Part shown: piece by piece, positions 8,077-17,315 of the stretch | Layout of the letters: each line of letters starts with the position of its first letter | How positions within the stretch are numbered: the stretch's first letter is position 1 | Assembly: GCF_034119425.1 (NCBI RefSeq) | Contig: NZ_JAWUEL010000011.1 | Span: 1 to 64,000, forward strand | Length of the DNA: 64,000 nucleotides | Source: Actinotignum schaalii_C | Lineage (GTDB): Bacteria > Actinomycetota > Actinomycetes > Actinomycetales > Actinomycetaceae | Reading direction: 5' to 3' | The notes under the pieces: generated by a model | Databases searched by the model: none | Told to the model about the DNA's origin: nothing | What the model saw: only the letters and a program-made list of their open reading frames with translations | Translations under genes and position numbers: made by a program

Positions 8077-11000
8077 ATGAGCGGAGTGGGATCTGAGGGA
8101 GTCGACGTTCTTGTTATCGAATCCGGAATCCTTCGCGTTGAGATCTCCTACGCCGGGAAAACTGGCTGGGCGCTTGCCCATAACCAGGTTCCAGTCATCA
8201 AAAACATTCTTGTTACCAACGTTTCGGATAGCGAGGCGAGCGAGCAGGCACATCTGGAACTTTCCGCTCGTATCGGCACGAATCCGCTTTTCGACCTCAC
8301 GATCCCCCTTCCCGAACTCCGGCCCGGAAAGGCCACCCCGGTAGCACCGCGTTTCCTCGCGCGGACCCGCCTCGACCCAAGCAACCCCCTGCTACAGGCC
8401 ACCGAATCCCAACCGGGTACCCTTGACGCACATCTGCGCACCGAGGGGAGTTCCGCTTCCGGGTATGCCCGAACCGATATACGTATCCTCGCTCCGAATG
8501 AGTGGTTTCACGCTCCGGCATATTTTGAGTCCTTGGCGGCTTTTGCGCAGCCCAATGCCCCGCAGATTCCCGCGCTGGTGCGCAAGGTTTCCGATTTACT
8601 CAAGGAAGCCACCGGCGATGCTTCCGTGCAGGGCTACCAGGCCGGTATCGAACGGGTGCTTCAAATCACGTCGGCTGTGTACGCAGTTTTAGCCGCTGAA
8701 GATATCCGTTACGTCACTCCACCCGCTTCTTTTGAAAACACCGGGCAGCGCATTCGCACCACGGAGGAGGTTCTCACCGCGAAAGCGGGGACCTGCATAG
8801 ACCTCGTTCTTACGTATGCGGCCCTGACACAGTCCTGCGGGCTGCTTCCCGTTATTATTTTGGTGCCGGGGCACGCCCTCGTGGGTATTGCGAGCACGGA
8901 GGACGGCCTGCGCGAACCGGTTATTACCGAACCAGCCTCCATCAATAATTATTTACGCTCCGGTGCGGTTCTTGCCTTGGATGCTGCTTTTTACGACGCC
9001 GCGCTCAGCTTCCCAGATAACCTCAATCGCACCAAGGCGAAGCTGACAGACGGTACTGTTCTTGCTCTCATCGGTCTGGCGGAATCGCATAGAGACGGCC
9101 TGCGCCCGCTTCCCACCCAAGCATCACCAGCTACCGCGCTGCCGGACGCCTCGGCCACAGCCGAGGCCGCCACGCCTGCGTCTTACGCACATTCCCCCGC
9201 CGCGGCTATTCGAGCTGCCGGGAAACTGGCACAGCAGTTGGCCGGGGAGGATTCCGCGGATCATCTCACCTTGGATACCACAGATCCGGCCCCCGCGCGT
9301 GTCCAACGCTGGAAGCGCGAGCTATTGGATCTCACCTTGCGCAATCGACTCCTCAATATCAAGCCGGCCAAGGAAGTTCTGGAATTTGAGGTCCGGGCTG
9401 GAATGCTGGCGGATATCGATGATCGTATTTCTCGCGGGGATCGTATTACGATGCGCGCTCAGGATGATCTTTCCGATAATCGTTTCCTACGCGGAACCAC
9501 GGACGTGAGTGATTTATCCGATGCTGAGGTGAGCGATGAGCTGAGCGAACGCGGCATCCTTTTCGGGCACGTGACGGAGTACCGCTACGCCGAGTTCTTT
9601 AAGAATTTGGCCCGCACCACGAAAACGCTGGCGGAGGAAACCGGGTCAGCCAACCTTTACCTCATGCTCGGGACGATGCGCTATACCAGCAAAAACGGAA
9701 AAGATGCCAGCGCCCCTCTTTTCCTCCTGCCGGTACGGCTGCGGGGCGGTTCGGGCCGTTCCCGTTTCACAATCCAAGCTGATAACAGTGCCGAGGCCAC
9801 CCCTAATCATTCTCTGGTGGAGTGGCTCCATCAGGAACACGGCGTACATATCACCGCGCTTTCCGAACCGAAACTGGATGCCTCCGGTCTCGACATTGAC
9901 TACGCGCTCCGTGAGATTTCTGCCGCGCTAGTGCGCGAAAATCTTCCCTTTACGGTGACCCGGGATGTCTACCTAGGTATCGCAAAATTCTCCACGTTCG
10001 GAATGTGGCGGGATCTGCGCGATCACTGGGATATTTTCATGGAGTCTCCGGTATTTGAACACTTGACGCTGCATCCCGGGGAAAGCTTCGTGGAACCGAG
10101 TGACCTCCCACCGATTGAGCAGATTACCCCGAATGAGGCGGAACTCAATCTGCCTATTCCCGCGGATGGTGCGCAGATGCGCGTGGTGTCGGCTGCCGGC
10201 AAGGGATATAGCTTCGTGGTGGAGGGGCCTCCGGGAACCGGAAAATCCCAAACTATCACGAATATCCTGGCCCATCTCCTGGAACAGGGGAAACGGGTAC
10301 TATTCGTCGCTGAGAAGCAGGCCGCACTCGACGTCGTCAAAACACGCATGGAACGCATTGGCCTGGCACCTTTTATTCTTGATTTACACGGTGGGGAGCA
10401 ACGCCCCCAGGCGATTCGGGATCAATTGCGCGGCGCGATTGACGCGAGTGTTCATTACGATATGCACCGCTGGGATAACGCGCGGGCACTGTTGCGTTCC
10501 CGTCTAGAACCACTCGCGGCCTACCCGGCGCTCGTGCACGGAATGAATGCGTCCGGGCATTCTCTCTGGTCGGCCGTCACCGCGTCTCTCGATCTTGGTG
10601 AGGGAGCGGTCGCGGTAGTTCCGCAACGCTTCGTCACCGCTCCGAATGCGCGGGCAACCATTGCCGCTATTGATGAAGCGCTGCCCAATATCGCGGTGCG
10701 AGCACGCAGTACCGATCTATCCGCGATGTCCGCCTGGCGGCTAGTGGGCCCGTATCACGCCCCGGTACCTGAGCTTATGCATGCTTTCGACGGGCTCGCG
10801 AGCATGGCCGCGCAATGCGAGAAGTACCCGGAACTGGCCGATACCCTCGAAAGTGTTCCGCTCGGGGATGTACGTAAGGCACTTGATGGAACATCGCCCC
10901 TTTTAGATCCGGATGAGGCCCGGCAGCTGGCTTCCTCCACGTGGAAAATCGCGACGGTTGCCGATAAGCTTTCCCGTCTCGCTCCCGAACTGGAATTTTT

Positions 11001-14000
11001 CACTGAGATTTTCTCTCCCACGTTCTTCGCGTACGGCGATACCTCCGCACTTAGCCGCGCGCTTGCTGAGCTCGCGGAGAGCGGGTTCTTCGGGAAGAAG
11101 AAGCGCTTGGCGGCGTACCGTTCGGCCCTTATTCCGGCGCTGCCCGCCGGGAGGGAACCGGATGTTGAGGGCAAGCACTCCCCTGACGCAGTCCGGGCCG
11201 CGCTCGGCCGGCTGAGCTATATGCGCCGCGCCTTAGCTGATCTGGAGGCGGAATTAGAGAATATCCCGGGAGCTCGCCAGCGCGTGAGTGTGGCTCTCAG
11301 CGACCCGAGTGCTCCGGCCGCTCTCGCGGAGGCCGCGGATTCTCTCCAGCGTTCTTTGGAGCTTTCTACCCGTTTCCCCGCCCTGGTGGAGTTAACCCGC
11401 CGCGCCGGCAGCCTGGATGATGCTCGCGCTGCGCTCGACATCATCAGCACCACCTGGAATTCCTGGGTGAATGCCGCCGATCTGCAACTCCCCTCGGGGA
11501 AGCGGTGGATGAGCGCTTTTAAAGAATGGTATCCGCACTGGTCAGCAGCCGGGCGTGATTCCCTGGCTGCCGCGGTTGAATGGCGCCGTGCCACCGCGAT
11601 CTTGCGTGAGAACGGCCTGGAAGAATTCCAGCACCAAATCGAAATGGGTGAGGTTCCCGACCGTGATATCTCCCTCGCTTTCCGCCGCGGGGTTGCTTCC
11701 ACCAGCGCGGAAGAGCGCATGCGGGCTTTCAGCGGTCATATTTCCCTTTCGGAACAAAATAGTTCGGATCTCACTCGCCTCCAGGAAGCTTTCGCCGCGA
11801 TCCAGGGTGAAGCCACCCAAGCGCTACCGGCTACCCTTATGGCGCGGCGTTCGTTCCGCCCCGGGGAACTCCACGGGAAAGTGGGAACTCTGCGGCGTAA
11901 CCTGGATCGCAAACGCGGAGCGCGCAGTTTCCGCTCACTGCTCGAAGAATTCACCGAGGAGATCCTGGAAGCTACGCCCTGTTTCTTTGCTAGCCCGGCA
12001 TCGCTTGCCACGTTCGTAGATCCGACTGCCGTAGTTTTCGACGTCGTCATTTTTGATGAGGCGAGCCAAATTACCGTTGATCAGGCAATGGGGGCCATCG
12101 GCCGCGCCAAAGCGGTTATTATCTCCGGGGATAGCCGGCAGATGCCGCCTACGCGGTTCGGGAAAACCGGCCCGTTCAGCGGTGACGATGAGGACCTGGA
12201 CGATCCGGATCGACCCCTCGTGGAGACGGTGGTCAGTGATCTGGAATCGATTCTTTCCGAGGCGGTCGAGTCCGGCCTGCCGCGGCTATGGCTGTCCTGG
12301 CACTACCGTTCCCGGGATGAATCCCTCATTGCCTTCTCTAATGAGGCCTATTACGAAGGCAAACTCTCCAGTTTCCCCTCGCCCGGTAACGCGGCACTTT
12401 TTGGCGGGGCAGGCGTGAGTATGCGGCGCGTGGATGGAGTATTCGACCGCAGCCGCGGTGCCACTTTCCGAACGAATCGGGTGGAAGCCGAAGAAATTGT
12501 GCGTGATATTCACCGGCGCCTCAATTCCCCGGCATTGGCGCACCAATCAATCGGAGTCGTCACCTTCAATATCCAGCAGCGCAACCTCATCCTGGACTTG
12601 CTGGAAGATTCGCGCGATCCTCTTATCCGCGCCGCAATGGAACAGGAAAAGGATCCGCTTTTCGTCAAGAACCTCGAAAACGTTCAGGGCGACGAACGCG
12701 ATGTCATTATTTTCTCCACCGCGTTTTCACCGCGCGAGCCGGGCGGACCCCTCCCGCTCAATTTCGGGCCGCTCAGCCGCGAGGGTGGCGAGCGCCGTTT
12801 CAACGTCGCGATTACCCGTGCCCGCAGCGAGGTGCTGGTGGTCACTTCTTTCGATCCGGAAGACATCGACCTCAATCGCACCCGCTCGCGCGGAATGCAG
12901 GACTTGCGTGAATATATGCTGCGGGCTCGCGCCCGTACTCAGAACGACGGCGCAGCTACCGCACCGGCGCATCCGGATGCGGAAGGGAGTTCCGCGCTTC
13001 CCCGCGCCCTGAGCATTAATGACAACCCGGTACGTGACCGACTCATGCACGAGCTGCGCGAGCGCGGCTGGGAAGTGGAGGCCGATTACGGTCTCTCCAG
13101 CTATACCCTCGATATCGTGGTGCGCGAACCGGGAAGCAAGGTATGGCTTCTGGCTGTCATGTTCGATGACGAAAAGTGGAGTTCGCTCCCCACTGTGACT
13201 GATCGTGACATCACTCCGCAGCTTCTCACCTCCATGATGGGGTGGCTCGCGGTGGAACGAGTGTGGCTTCCGGAGCTGCGGCGCGATGCGGCCGGGGTTA
13301 TTGACCGTATCGATGCTTCGGCACGGGCAGCCAGGGAACGGTACGAGGCAGAGAAACGGAAGGCCGAAAAACGCCAGGAGCGGGCCGCGAAAAAGCTGGC
13401 TGGCCGCAAAGCCAAACTCGCCCGCCAGGCTGCAGCCGATAGCGATGCCGTGCCCGGCGAGGATCTCTCTCAATACGGGGAACTCACTCCAAAGCCTGAG
13501 CTCACCCGCCGCGACCCGGTAAGTGCCAACCGCGCACCGGTACGCACCCACCAGGACCCGGATGCCGAACCGGCCCTCACCTGGCGCGAAGTACCTTCTA
13601 CGCAACGCAGCACGCCCACAAAAGCGAAACGTGCGGCTGAGCCAGCCCAACGCGGCACCCAGGAGGATCCGCAAGCAACCCCGCAATCTGCGCCGCAACC
13701 GAAGCGAAGTACAATTCGGGTCGCTCTCAAACCAGCCACCCCGGAAAATCCCACTGATACTTCTGAGGAACGCTGGCGTTTTGGTGAAGCCTGGGAAAAA
13801 CACGGCACGCAACCCGGAAAATCCGTGCGTCAAACAAACGCTAGCGTTGATGACTGGGGCGCGGATATTCCGCCATGCCCAGCACCCCTCACCCTTCCGG
13901 ACACGTCGCCCTTGGGGAGTCGGGAGGAACTGGAATTCCCCATGTCTACCGCGCGAACAGCCGAAATTCGCGAAGCCGTGCGGGAGATGATCGAAGAGAG

Positions 14001-14412
14001 TGCACCGCTTCCTTTGCAGTCCTTGCGCGTAGCGATTGTTAAGAGGTTCGGGCGGCAACGGACCTCCGAGAAGGTTAACAAAATACTCGATACCTTCATC
14101 CCTCAGGATCAGATTTTCGTTGATGATTCCGAGGGCCAAGAATTCGTATGGCCTGAGGATGTCTACCCGGAAAACTGGAATTATTACCGGCCCTATCCCG
14201 GCCGTATTCTCAGTGAGATTCCGCTGCGCGAAATCTATAATGTGGCGCGCGTATTGGTGGAAAAGTATCCGGAAGAATACCAGTGGGGCCAATTCCCTGA
14301 TGAGGATTTCGTGCGCCGTGTTCTCAAAGAGTTCCGCCTTTTGCGGCTCGGTTCGGACTCCTGGGGTCGAGTGAGCGAAGCGGTGCTTTTGTACGGTAAC
14401 GAGCACCGATAA
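8077..14412 (+). CDS. Giant transglutaminase-like/DUF4011/SF1 helicase/nuclease/DUF3320 protein
   Basis: This is a 2111-residue single-gene machine. An N-terminal beta-rich region leads into a transglutaminase-like domain (GTCIDL with Cys240, GHAL with His266). DUF4011 starts near 409 (RWKRELLDLTLRNRLLN). A split SF1 helicase follows: Walker A GPPGTGKS 717-724, Walker B IFDEAS with Asp1327-Glu1328, WHYRS near 1409, VQGDERD near 1536 and NVAITRAR near 1576. A Vsr/MTES_1575-type nuclease domain is at about 1645-1745, then a Lys/Arg-rich coiled coil (1746-1790), a low-complexity linker, and DUF3320 (about 1955-2108). Related COG1112 helicases occur in bacterial defence loci such as Mokosh. A nucleic-acid defence role is inference. 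Confidence 0.85.
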   Translation: MSGVGSEGVDVLVIESGILRVEISYAGKTGWALAHNQVPVIKNILVTNVSDSEASEQAHLELSARIGTNPLFDLTIPLPELRPGKATPVAPRFLARTRLDPSNPLLQATESQPGTLDAHLRTEGSSASGYARTDIRILAPNEWFHAPAYFESLAAFAQPNAPQIPALVRKVSDLLKEATGDASVQGYQAGIERVLQITSAVYAVLAAEDIRYVTPPASFENTGQRIRTTEEVLTAKAGTCIDLVLTYAALTQSCGLLPVIILVPGHALVGIASTEDGLREPVITEPASINNYLRSGAVLALDAAFYDAALSFPDNLNRTKAKLTDGTVLALIGLAESHRDGLRPLPTQASPATALPDASATAEAATPASYAHSPAAAIRAAGKLAQQLAGEDSADHLTLDTTDPAPARVQRWKRELLDLTLRNRLLNIKPAKEVLEFEVRAGMLADIDDRISRGDRITMRAQDDLSDNRFLRGTTDVSDLSDAEVSDELSERGILFGHVTEYRYAEFFKNLARTTKTLAEETGSANLYLMLGTMRYTSKNGKDASAPLFLLPVRLRGGSGRSRFTIQADNSAEATPNHSLVEWLHQEHGVHITALSEPKLDASGLDIDYALREISAALVRENLPFTVTRDVYLGIAKFSTFGMWRDLRDHWDIFMESPVFEHLTLHPGESFVEPSDLPPIEQITPNEAELNLPIPADGAQMRVVSAAGKGYSFVVEGPPGTGKSQTITNILAHLLEQGKRVLFVAEKQAALDVVKTRMERIGLAPFILDLHGGEQRPQAIRDQLRGAIDASVHYDMHRWDNARALLRSRLEPLAAYPALVHGMNASGHSLWSAVTASLDLGEGAVAVVPQRFVTAPNARATIAAIDEALPNIAVRARSTDLSAMSAWRLVGPYHAPVPELMHAFDGLASMAAQCEKYPELADTLESVPLGDVRKALDGTSPLLDPDEARQLASSTWKIATVADKLSRLAPELEFFTEIFSPTFFAYGDTSALSRALAELAESGFFGKKKRLAAYRSALIPALPAGREPDVEGKHSPDAVRAALGRLSYMRRALADLEAELENIPGARQRVSVALSDPSAPAALAEAADSLQRSLELSTRFPALVELTRRAGSLDDARAALDIISTTWNSWVNAADLQLPSGKRWMSAFKEWYPHWSAAGRDSLAAAVEWRRATAILRENGLEEFQHQIEMGEVPDRDISLAFRRGVASTSAEERMRAFSGHISLSEQNSSDLTRLQEAFAAIQGEATQALPATLMARRSFRPGELHGKVGTLRRNLDRKRGARSFRSLLEEFTEEILEATPCFFASPASLATFVDPTAVVFDVVIFDEASQITVDQAMGAIGRAKAVIISGDSRQMPPTRFGKTGPFSGDDEDLDDPDRPLVETVVSDLESILSEAVESGLPRLWLSWHYRSRDESLIAFSNEAYYEGKLSSFPSPGNAALFGGAGVSMRRVDGVFDRSRGATFRTNRVEAEEIVRDIHRRLNSPALAHQSIGVVTFNIQQRNLILDLLEDSRDPLIRAAMEQEKDPLFVKNLENVQGDERDVIIFSTAFSPREPGGPLPLNFGPLSREGGERRFNVAITRARSEVLVVTSFDPEDIDLNRTRSRGMQDLREYMLRARARTQNDGAATAPAHPDAEGSSALPRALSINDNPVRDRLMHELRERGWEVEADYGLSSYTLDIVVREPGSKVWLLAVMFDDEKWSSLPTVTDRDITPQLLTSMMGWLAVERVWLPELRRDAAGVIDRIDASARAARERYEAEKRKAEKRQERAAKKLAGRKAKLARQAAADSDAVPGEDLSQYGELTPKPELTRRDPVSANRAPVRTHQDPDAEPALTWREVPSTQRSTPTKAKRAAEPAQRGTQEDPQATPQSAPQPKRSTIRVALKPATPENPTDTSEERWRFGEAWEKHGTQPGKSVRQTNASVDDWGADIPPCPAPLTLPDTSPLGSREELEFPMSTARTAEIREAVREMIEESAPLPLQSLRVAIVKRFGRQRTSEKVNKILDTFIPQDQIFVDDSEGQEFVWPEDVYPENWNYYRPYPGRILSEIPLREIYNVARVLVEKYPEEYQWGQFPDEDFVRRVLKEFRLLRLGSDSWGRVSEAVLLYGNEHR

Positions 14413-14433
14413 TAGCTGGCCTCAAATCGGTGC
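14403..14433. terminator. Hairpin over the stop of the giant gene
   Basis: GCACCGAT (14403-14410) and ATCGGTGC (14426-14433) form a perfect 8-bp stem that includes the last codons and stop of the giant gene. No T tract follows. It is a plausible terminator. Confidence 0.4.
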
Positions 14434-14466
14434 CGCACTGAAGGGATCGCGGTGGCCGCTTAGTTC

Positions 14467-14744
14467 CTACCATTCAAGCGCAGCGCTTGTGCCGCCCTCG
14501 TGGCGGGCCGCCTTGACGGATTCAGTACGCCTGCGAAATCGCCAGCCTGGCCCGCTTACCCGAGCGGGCGGCGCTGGTAGAGGCACAGTGCGAGCCAGAG
14601 GAGCGCGCAGGCCGCGAGCGCCGTCGTCGTTCCTATCCACCACAGGCCCGGCGCCGCGGCACCGCTCGCCACCGCGGCCAGAACCACCACGGAAAGCAAG
14701 AAAATAATCGCGAGCAGCCAGAGTGCCGCTAACGCTTGCCAGTT
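14467..14744 (-). pseudogene. Degenerate duplicate of antitoxin 3' end plus ABC-permease 3' end
   Basis: Bases 14467 to about 14530 encode a second copy of the antitoxin tail (SVKAARHEGGTSAALEW; intact gene SVKEARREGGTSEALDW). Bases 14551 to about 14735 closely match the 3' end of the permease gene (15293-15420 and 15538-15610). The copy lacks 129 bp, exactly the segment between two direct CGCCACCGC repeats at 15409 and 15538 of the intact gene. Neither fragment has a start. The order antitoxin'-permease'-toxin-antitoxin-permease points to an old tandem duplication with decay of the left copy. Confidence 0.75.
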
Positions 14745-15014
14745 TTACTCGTAGTGCGTCCACATCCTTAGAATCGTGACACACCTACGTTCTTCATCCA
14801 CTTCGTAAACAAGGCGATGCTGAATATTGATCCTTCGCGAAAAGCATCCCGAAAGTTCACCAATAAGCTTCTCGTATCGCGGCGGTGTCTCAAAGGGATC
14901 GCGCGTTAAGATTTCGAGCAACTTGGCGGCTTTGATTTTAAGGCCGCTTTGAGAGAGAAGTTTCGCGTCTTTTCGAGCCTGACGAGAGAACTCTAACGAC
15001 CACGCCTCTACCAA
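14745..15014 (-). CDS. yoeB: YoeB/Txe-type mRNA interferase toxin
   Basis: This 89-residue toxin is of the RelE superfamily, YoeB branch, which cleaves mRNA on the ribosome. Hallmarks are the AWSLEFSRQARKD start, RRINIQHRLVYEV, and the C-terminal WTHYE, whose His-Tyr pair is characteristic of YoeB. It starts at a TTG that overlaps the antitoxin stop by seven bases, the usual coupling that keeps antitoxin ahead of toxin. Base composition is lower in GC than the neighbouring genes, which fits acquisition. All expected active-site positions appear present. Confidence 0.85.
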   Translation of the reverse strand: MVEAWSLEFSRQARKDAKLLSQSGLKIKAAKLLEILTRDPFETPPRYEKLIGELSGCFSRRINIQHRLVYEVDEERRCVTILRMWTHYE

Positions 15015-15244
15015 TCGAGAGCCTCACTCGTGCCGCCCTCACGCCGAGCCTCCTTTACCGACTCAACGAAACCAGGAATCTTCGACAAGTACAAGGTTTC
15101 TTGAATAGCACGCCAGTCATCTTCCCCAACCAGGACAGCGTTATGGCGTTGCCCCGAAATGGTAACCGGCGTGCTTTCCTCGTTCACGTCATCGATAAGA
15201 CGATACAGATTCGCTCTAGCCGCGGTCGTGGTTATAACGTCCAT
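15008..15244 (-). CDS. yefM: YefM/Phd-type antitoxin
   Basis: This 78-residue antitoxin has an N-terminal Phd/YefM DNA-binding and dimer domain (MDVITTTAARANLYRLIDDV, then TPVTISGQRHNAVLVGEDDW) and a C-terminal toxin-binding tail ending EALDW. The ATG at 15244 gives the canonical family start; an in-frame ATG six codons upstream is possible, and neither has a strong ribosome site. It should neutralise the overlapping YoeB and repress its own promoter. It sits 53 bp past the stop of the ABC permease, so readthrough from that operon is possible. Confidence 0.82.
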   Translation of the reverse strand: MDVITTTAARANLYRLIDDVNEESTPVTISGQRHNAVLVGEDDWRAIQETLYLSKIPGFVESVKEARREGGTSEALDW

Positions 15245-15297
15245 ACCAGTAGCGTACGCCATTCCGTACGAACTCTCTAGAGGTACTTCCCTCCTGC

Positions 15298-16092
15298 TTA
15301 CCCGAGCGGGCGGCACTGGTAGAGGCGCAGCGCGAGCCAGAGGAGCGCGCAGGCCGCGAGCGCCGTCGTCGTTACTATCCACCACAGGCCCGGCATCGCG
15401 GCACCGCCCGCCACCGCACCCACCGCATCATTCAAACCGAGCGGGCTATAGCGCGCGCCCGCCTCCCACATGCCGCCGAAAGCCAGCACGAGGTACGCAA
15501 CAAAACCGATACCAGCACCGGCCAACATATTTCCCGTCGCCACCGCGGCCAGAACCACCACGGAAAGCAGAAGAACGATCGCGAGCAGCCAGAGCGCCGC
15601 GGCTCCCAGGAGTGCGAGTACGGCGCCGTCGTCAAAAAGAATACGGGTGAGAATGCCAGCCACCGCGCTGCCGCCGAAGGCCACCGCCGCCACCACAAGA
15701 ACCGTGCTCAGCATTTTCCCGGCGAAAACAGCCGTGCGGCTCACCGAACGCGTCACGATCAGCACCACTGCACCACCGAGCAGCCCGGTAACAACCTGAT
15801 AGGCACCGAGCATCACAAAAAGCACCCCGAAAATCTGGTGGAGGTTTTTCACCCATTGGGCGTGCGCCTGAATCCAGGTGGGCTCGGGCATGGCAGCGCC
15901 GAGTGCAGCCGCGGTATCCGGACCGGCCAGGGCAGCAATAATATCGGGGGCGTAGAGCGCCGTCAGCGGGGAGACCACCGCGAGCAGCAACGCCAAGCCG
16001 AGCACCACCCACGTGCTGGGCACCCGCACCAACCTGCGCAGATCATAACGCACTACCGCGCGGTTTCCGGTACGAATTTCTGCAGAACTCAT
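15298..16092 (-). CDS. ABC-2 type transporter permease
   Basis: This 264-residue integral membrane protein has about six hydrophobic segments, the first after an N-terminal cytoplasmic RYDLRRLVRVPSTW stretch. It is the membrane partner of the adjacent ATPase. The ATG at 16092 overlaps the ATPase stop as ATGA, so translation is coupled; the longer frame to 16185 is not used. Its 3' end is duplicated in decayed form at 14551-14744. The substrate is unknown; such operons commonly export drugs, peptides or lipids. Confidence 0.85.
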   Translation of the reverse strand: MSSAEIRTGNRAVVRYDLRRLVRVPSTWVVLGLALLLAVVSPLTALYAPDIIAALAGPDTAAALGAAMPEPTWIQAHAQWVKNLHQIFGVLFVMLGAYQVVTGLLGGAVVLIVTRSVSRTAVFAGKMLSTVLVVAAVAFGGSAVAGILTRILFDDGAVLALLGAAALWLLAIVLLLSVVVLAAVATGNMLAGAGIGFVAYLVLAFGGMWEAGARYSPLGLNDAVGAVAGGAAMPGLWWIVTTTALAACALLWLALRLYQCRPLG

Positions 16093-16940
16093 TGGCTTAC
16101 CCTTCCGCGCGAGAGGTATTCGTACACATGCTGGAGCGAGGGCGGGGCAATATCTAGTTGCGCCTCGACGCCCGCGGCCCCGCACGCCGCCGCGATAGCG
16201 CTACGTGCCGCCGCGGTATCCGCGCGCGCCACGCTGACCTGCACCGTGGCACGTTCGGGCCGGTAGACCGCGAGTACCTCATCAAGAGGTCCTTCGGCAA
16301 GGAGCGTGCCCTCGTGCAGCATCCCCACGTGGTCACACACCTGCTGCACATCCGCGAGCAGATGCGAGGTGAGAAGCACCGTGGTGCGCCCGGAAAGCTC
16401 GCGAATAATATTCAGCACATCCGCGCGACCGAGCGGATCGAGGGCGCTCGTCGGTTCGTCCAGCACCAGGAGCCGCGGGGCACCCACCAGCGCCAGAGCA
16501 ATTCCCAGGCGCTGCGTCATGCCGCGGAAAAACCCGCCGATATTCCCCGGGGCGCGGGTCAGGCCCACCAGCTCCAGCAGATTGGCGGCCCGGCGGCGAG
16601 CCACCGCACGTTCCACCCCGGACACCTCACCGAAAAATTCGAGGGCCTGCGGCGCGCTCATCCACCCCGGCAGGGTAGGCACGTCCGGCAGGTAGGCGAC
16701 GCCGGGCACCGGGGCGGCCGGCAGCGTCCCCCGCTCGTGCCCGAGCACCTGCGCCGTGCCGGAACTGGCGGCGATAAGCCCCAGCAGAATTTTAATTGTG
16801 GTAGTTTTCCCGGCGCCGTTCCCGCCGATCAGCCCGTACACCGAGCCCTCGGGCACGTGCAGATTGACATCCGTGAGGGCGGCGAGCCCCGCGAAATTTT
16901 TACTGAGATTTTCGGTGCGAACCGCGTACGTGTTATCCAT
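16089..16940 (-). CDS. ABC transporter ATP-binding protein
   Basis: This 283-residue ATPase energises the adjacent permease. Walker A is GGNGAGKTTTIK (about residue 41), the Walker B/signature region reads RLLVLDEPTSALDP, and the switch His is in LLTSHLL. The signature loop reads FFRGMTQRLGIA, a weak variant of LSGGQ. The ATG at 16940 lies eight bases inside the stop region of the preceding PLDc_N gene. It is the fourth gene of the PadR operon. Confidence 0.9.
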   Translation of the reverse strand: MDNTYAVRTENLSKNFAGLAALTDVNLHVPEGSVYGLIGGNGAGKTTTIKILLGLIAASSGTAQVLGHERGTLPAAPVPGVAYLPDVPTLPGWMSAPQALEFFGEVSGVERAVARRRAANLLELVGLTRAPGNIGGFFRGMTQRLGIALALVGAPRLLVLDEPTSALDPLGRADVLNIIRELSGRTTVLLTSHLLADVQQVCDHVGMLHEGTLLAEGPLDEVLAVYRPERATVQVSVARADTAAARSAIAAACGAAGVEAQLDIAPPSLQHVYEYLSRGRVSQ

Positions 16941-17313
16941 AGAGCTCACGCACCGTTTCGCTCGCCTTGGCGGGTTGGGTTGCGGATGCTTGCGCCGTGG
17001 CGGCTCGCGTTCCGGACGCTTGCGTGCCGGCACCGGTTACCCCAGTAGCACCGGCGGCACGCTGTTCTTCCCAGGCCTGCCGCTGCTCCAATGCCTTACG
17101 CGCCCGCGCGTACATAAAGAGGAACAGCAAGATCCCCACCAGCGAGCCGAGCAGAATAATCACCACCCAGCCCAGGCGCGGCACCCCGGCGAGCTGCCGC
17201 TCCGGCCACCGCGAGAGCAGCACCAGGCTCGTGATCAGCAGGGCGAGTTGAATAAGCGCCATGATTCCCAGGGCGATCTGCGCCGGTACGGGCAAAGCAA
17301 GAAAATCTTCCAT
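16933..17313 (-). CDS. PLDc_N-like small membrane protein
   Basis: This 126-residue protein has two hydrophobic segments (about 12-35 and 47-68) with the W-x-I/V-x-I-L-G-x-G/S-x-x-Y pattern of the PLDc_N family, followed by an Ala/Thr/Gln-rich hydrophilic tail. Many ABC export operons of this type contain such a small protein; its role is unknown. It starts three bases after the stop of the DUF5808-like gene and overlaps the ATPase gene by eight bases. Confidence 0.72.
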   Translation of the reverse strand: MEDFLALPVPAQIALGIMALIQLALLITSLVLLSRWPERQLAGVPRLGWVVIILLGSLVGILLFLFMYARARKALEQRQAWEEQRAAGATGVTGAGTQASGTRAATAQASATQPAKASETVRELYG

Positions 17314-17315
17314 GG

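Noticed and set aside
12727..14406. 559-codon minus-strand open frame inside the giant gene
   Set aside because: It is antisense to conserved nuclease and DUF3320 domains and has no promoter or ribosome site.
14467..14784. 105-codon minus-strand frame read as a real gene
   Set aside because: It is made of antitoxin and permease fragments in mixed frames and overlaps the toxin end.
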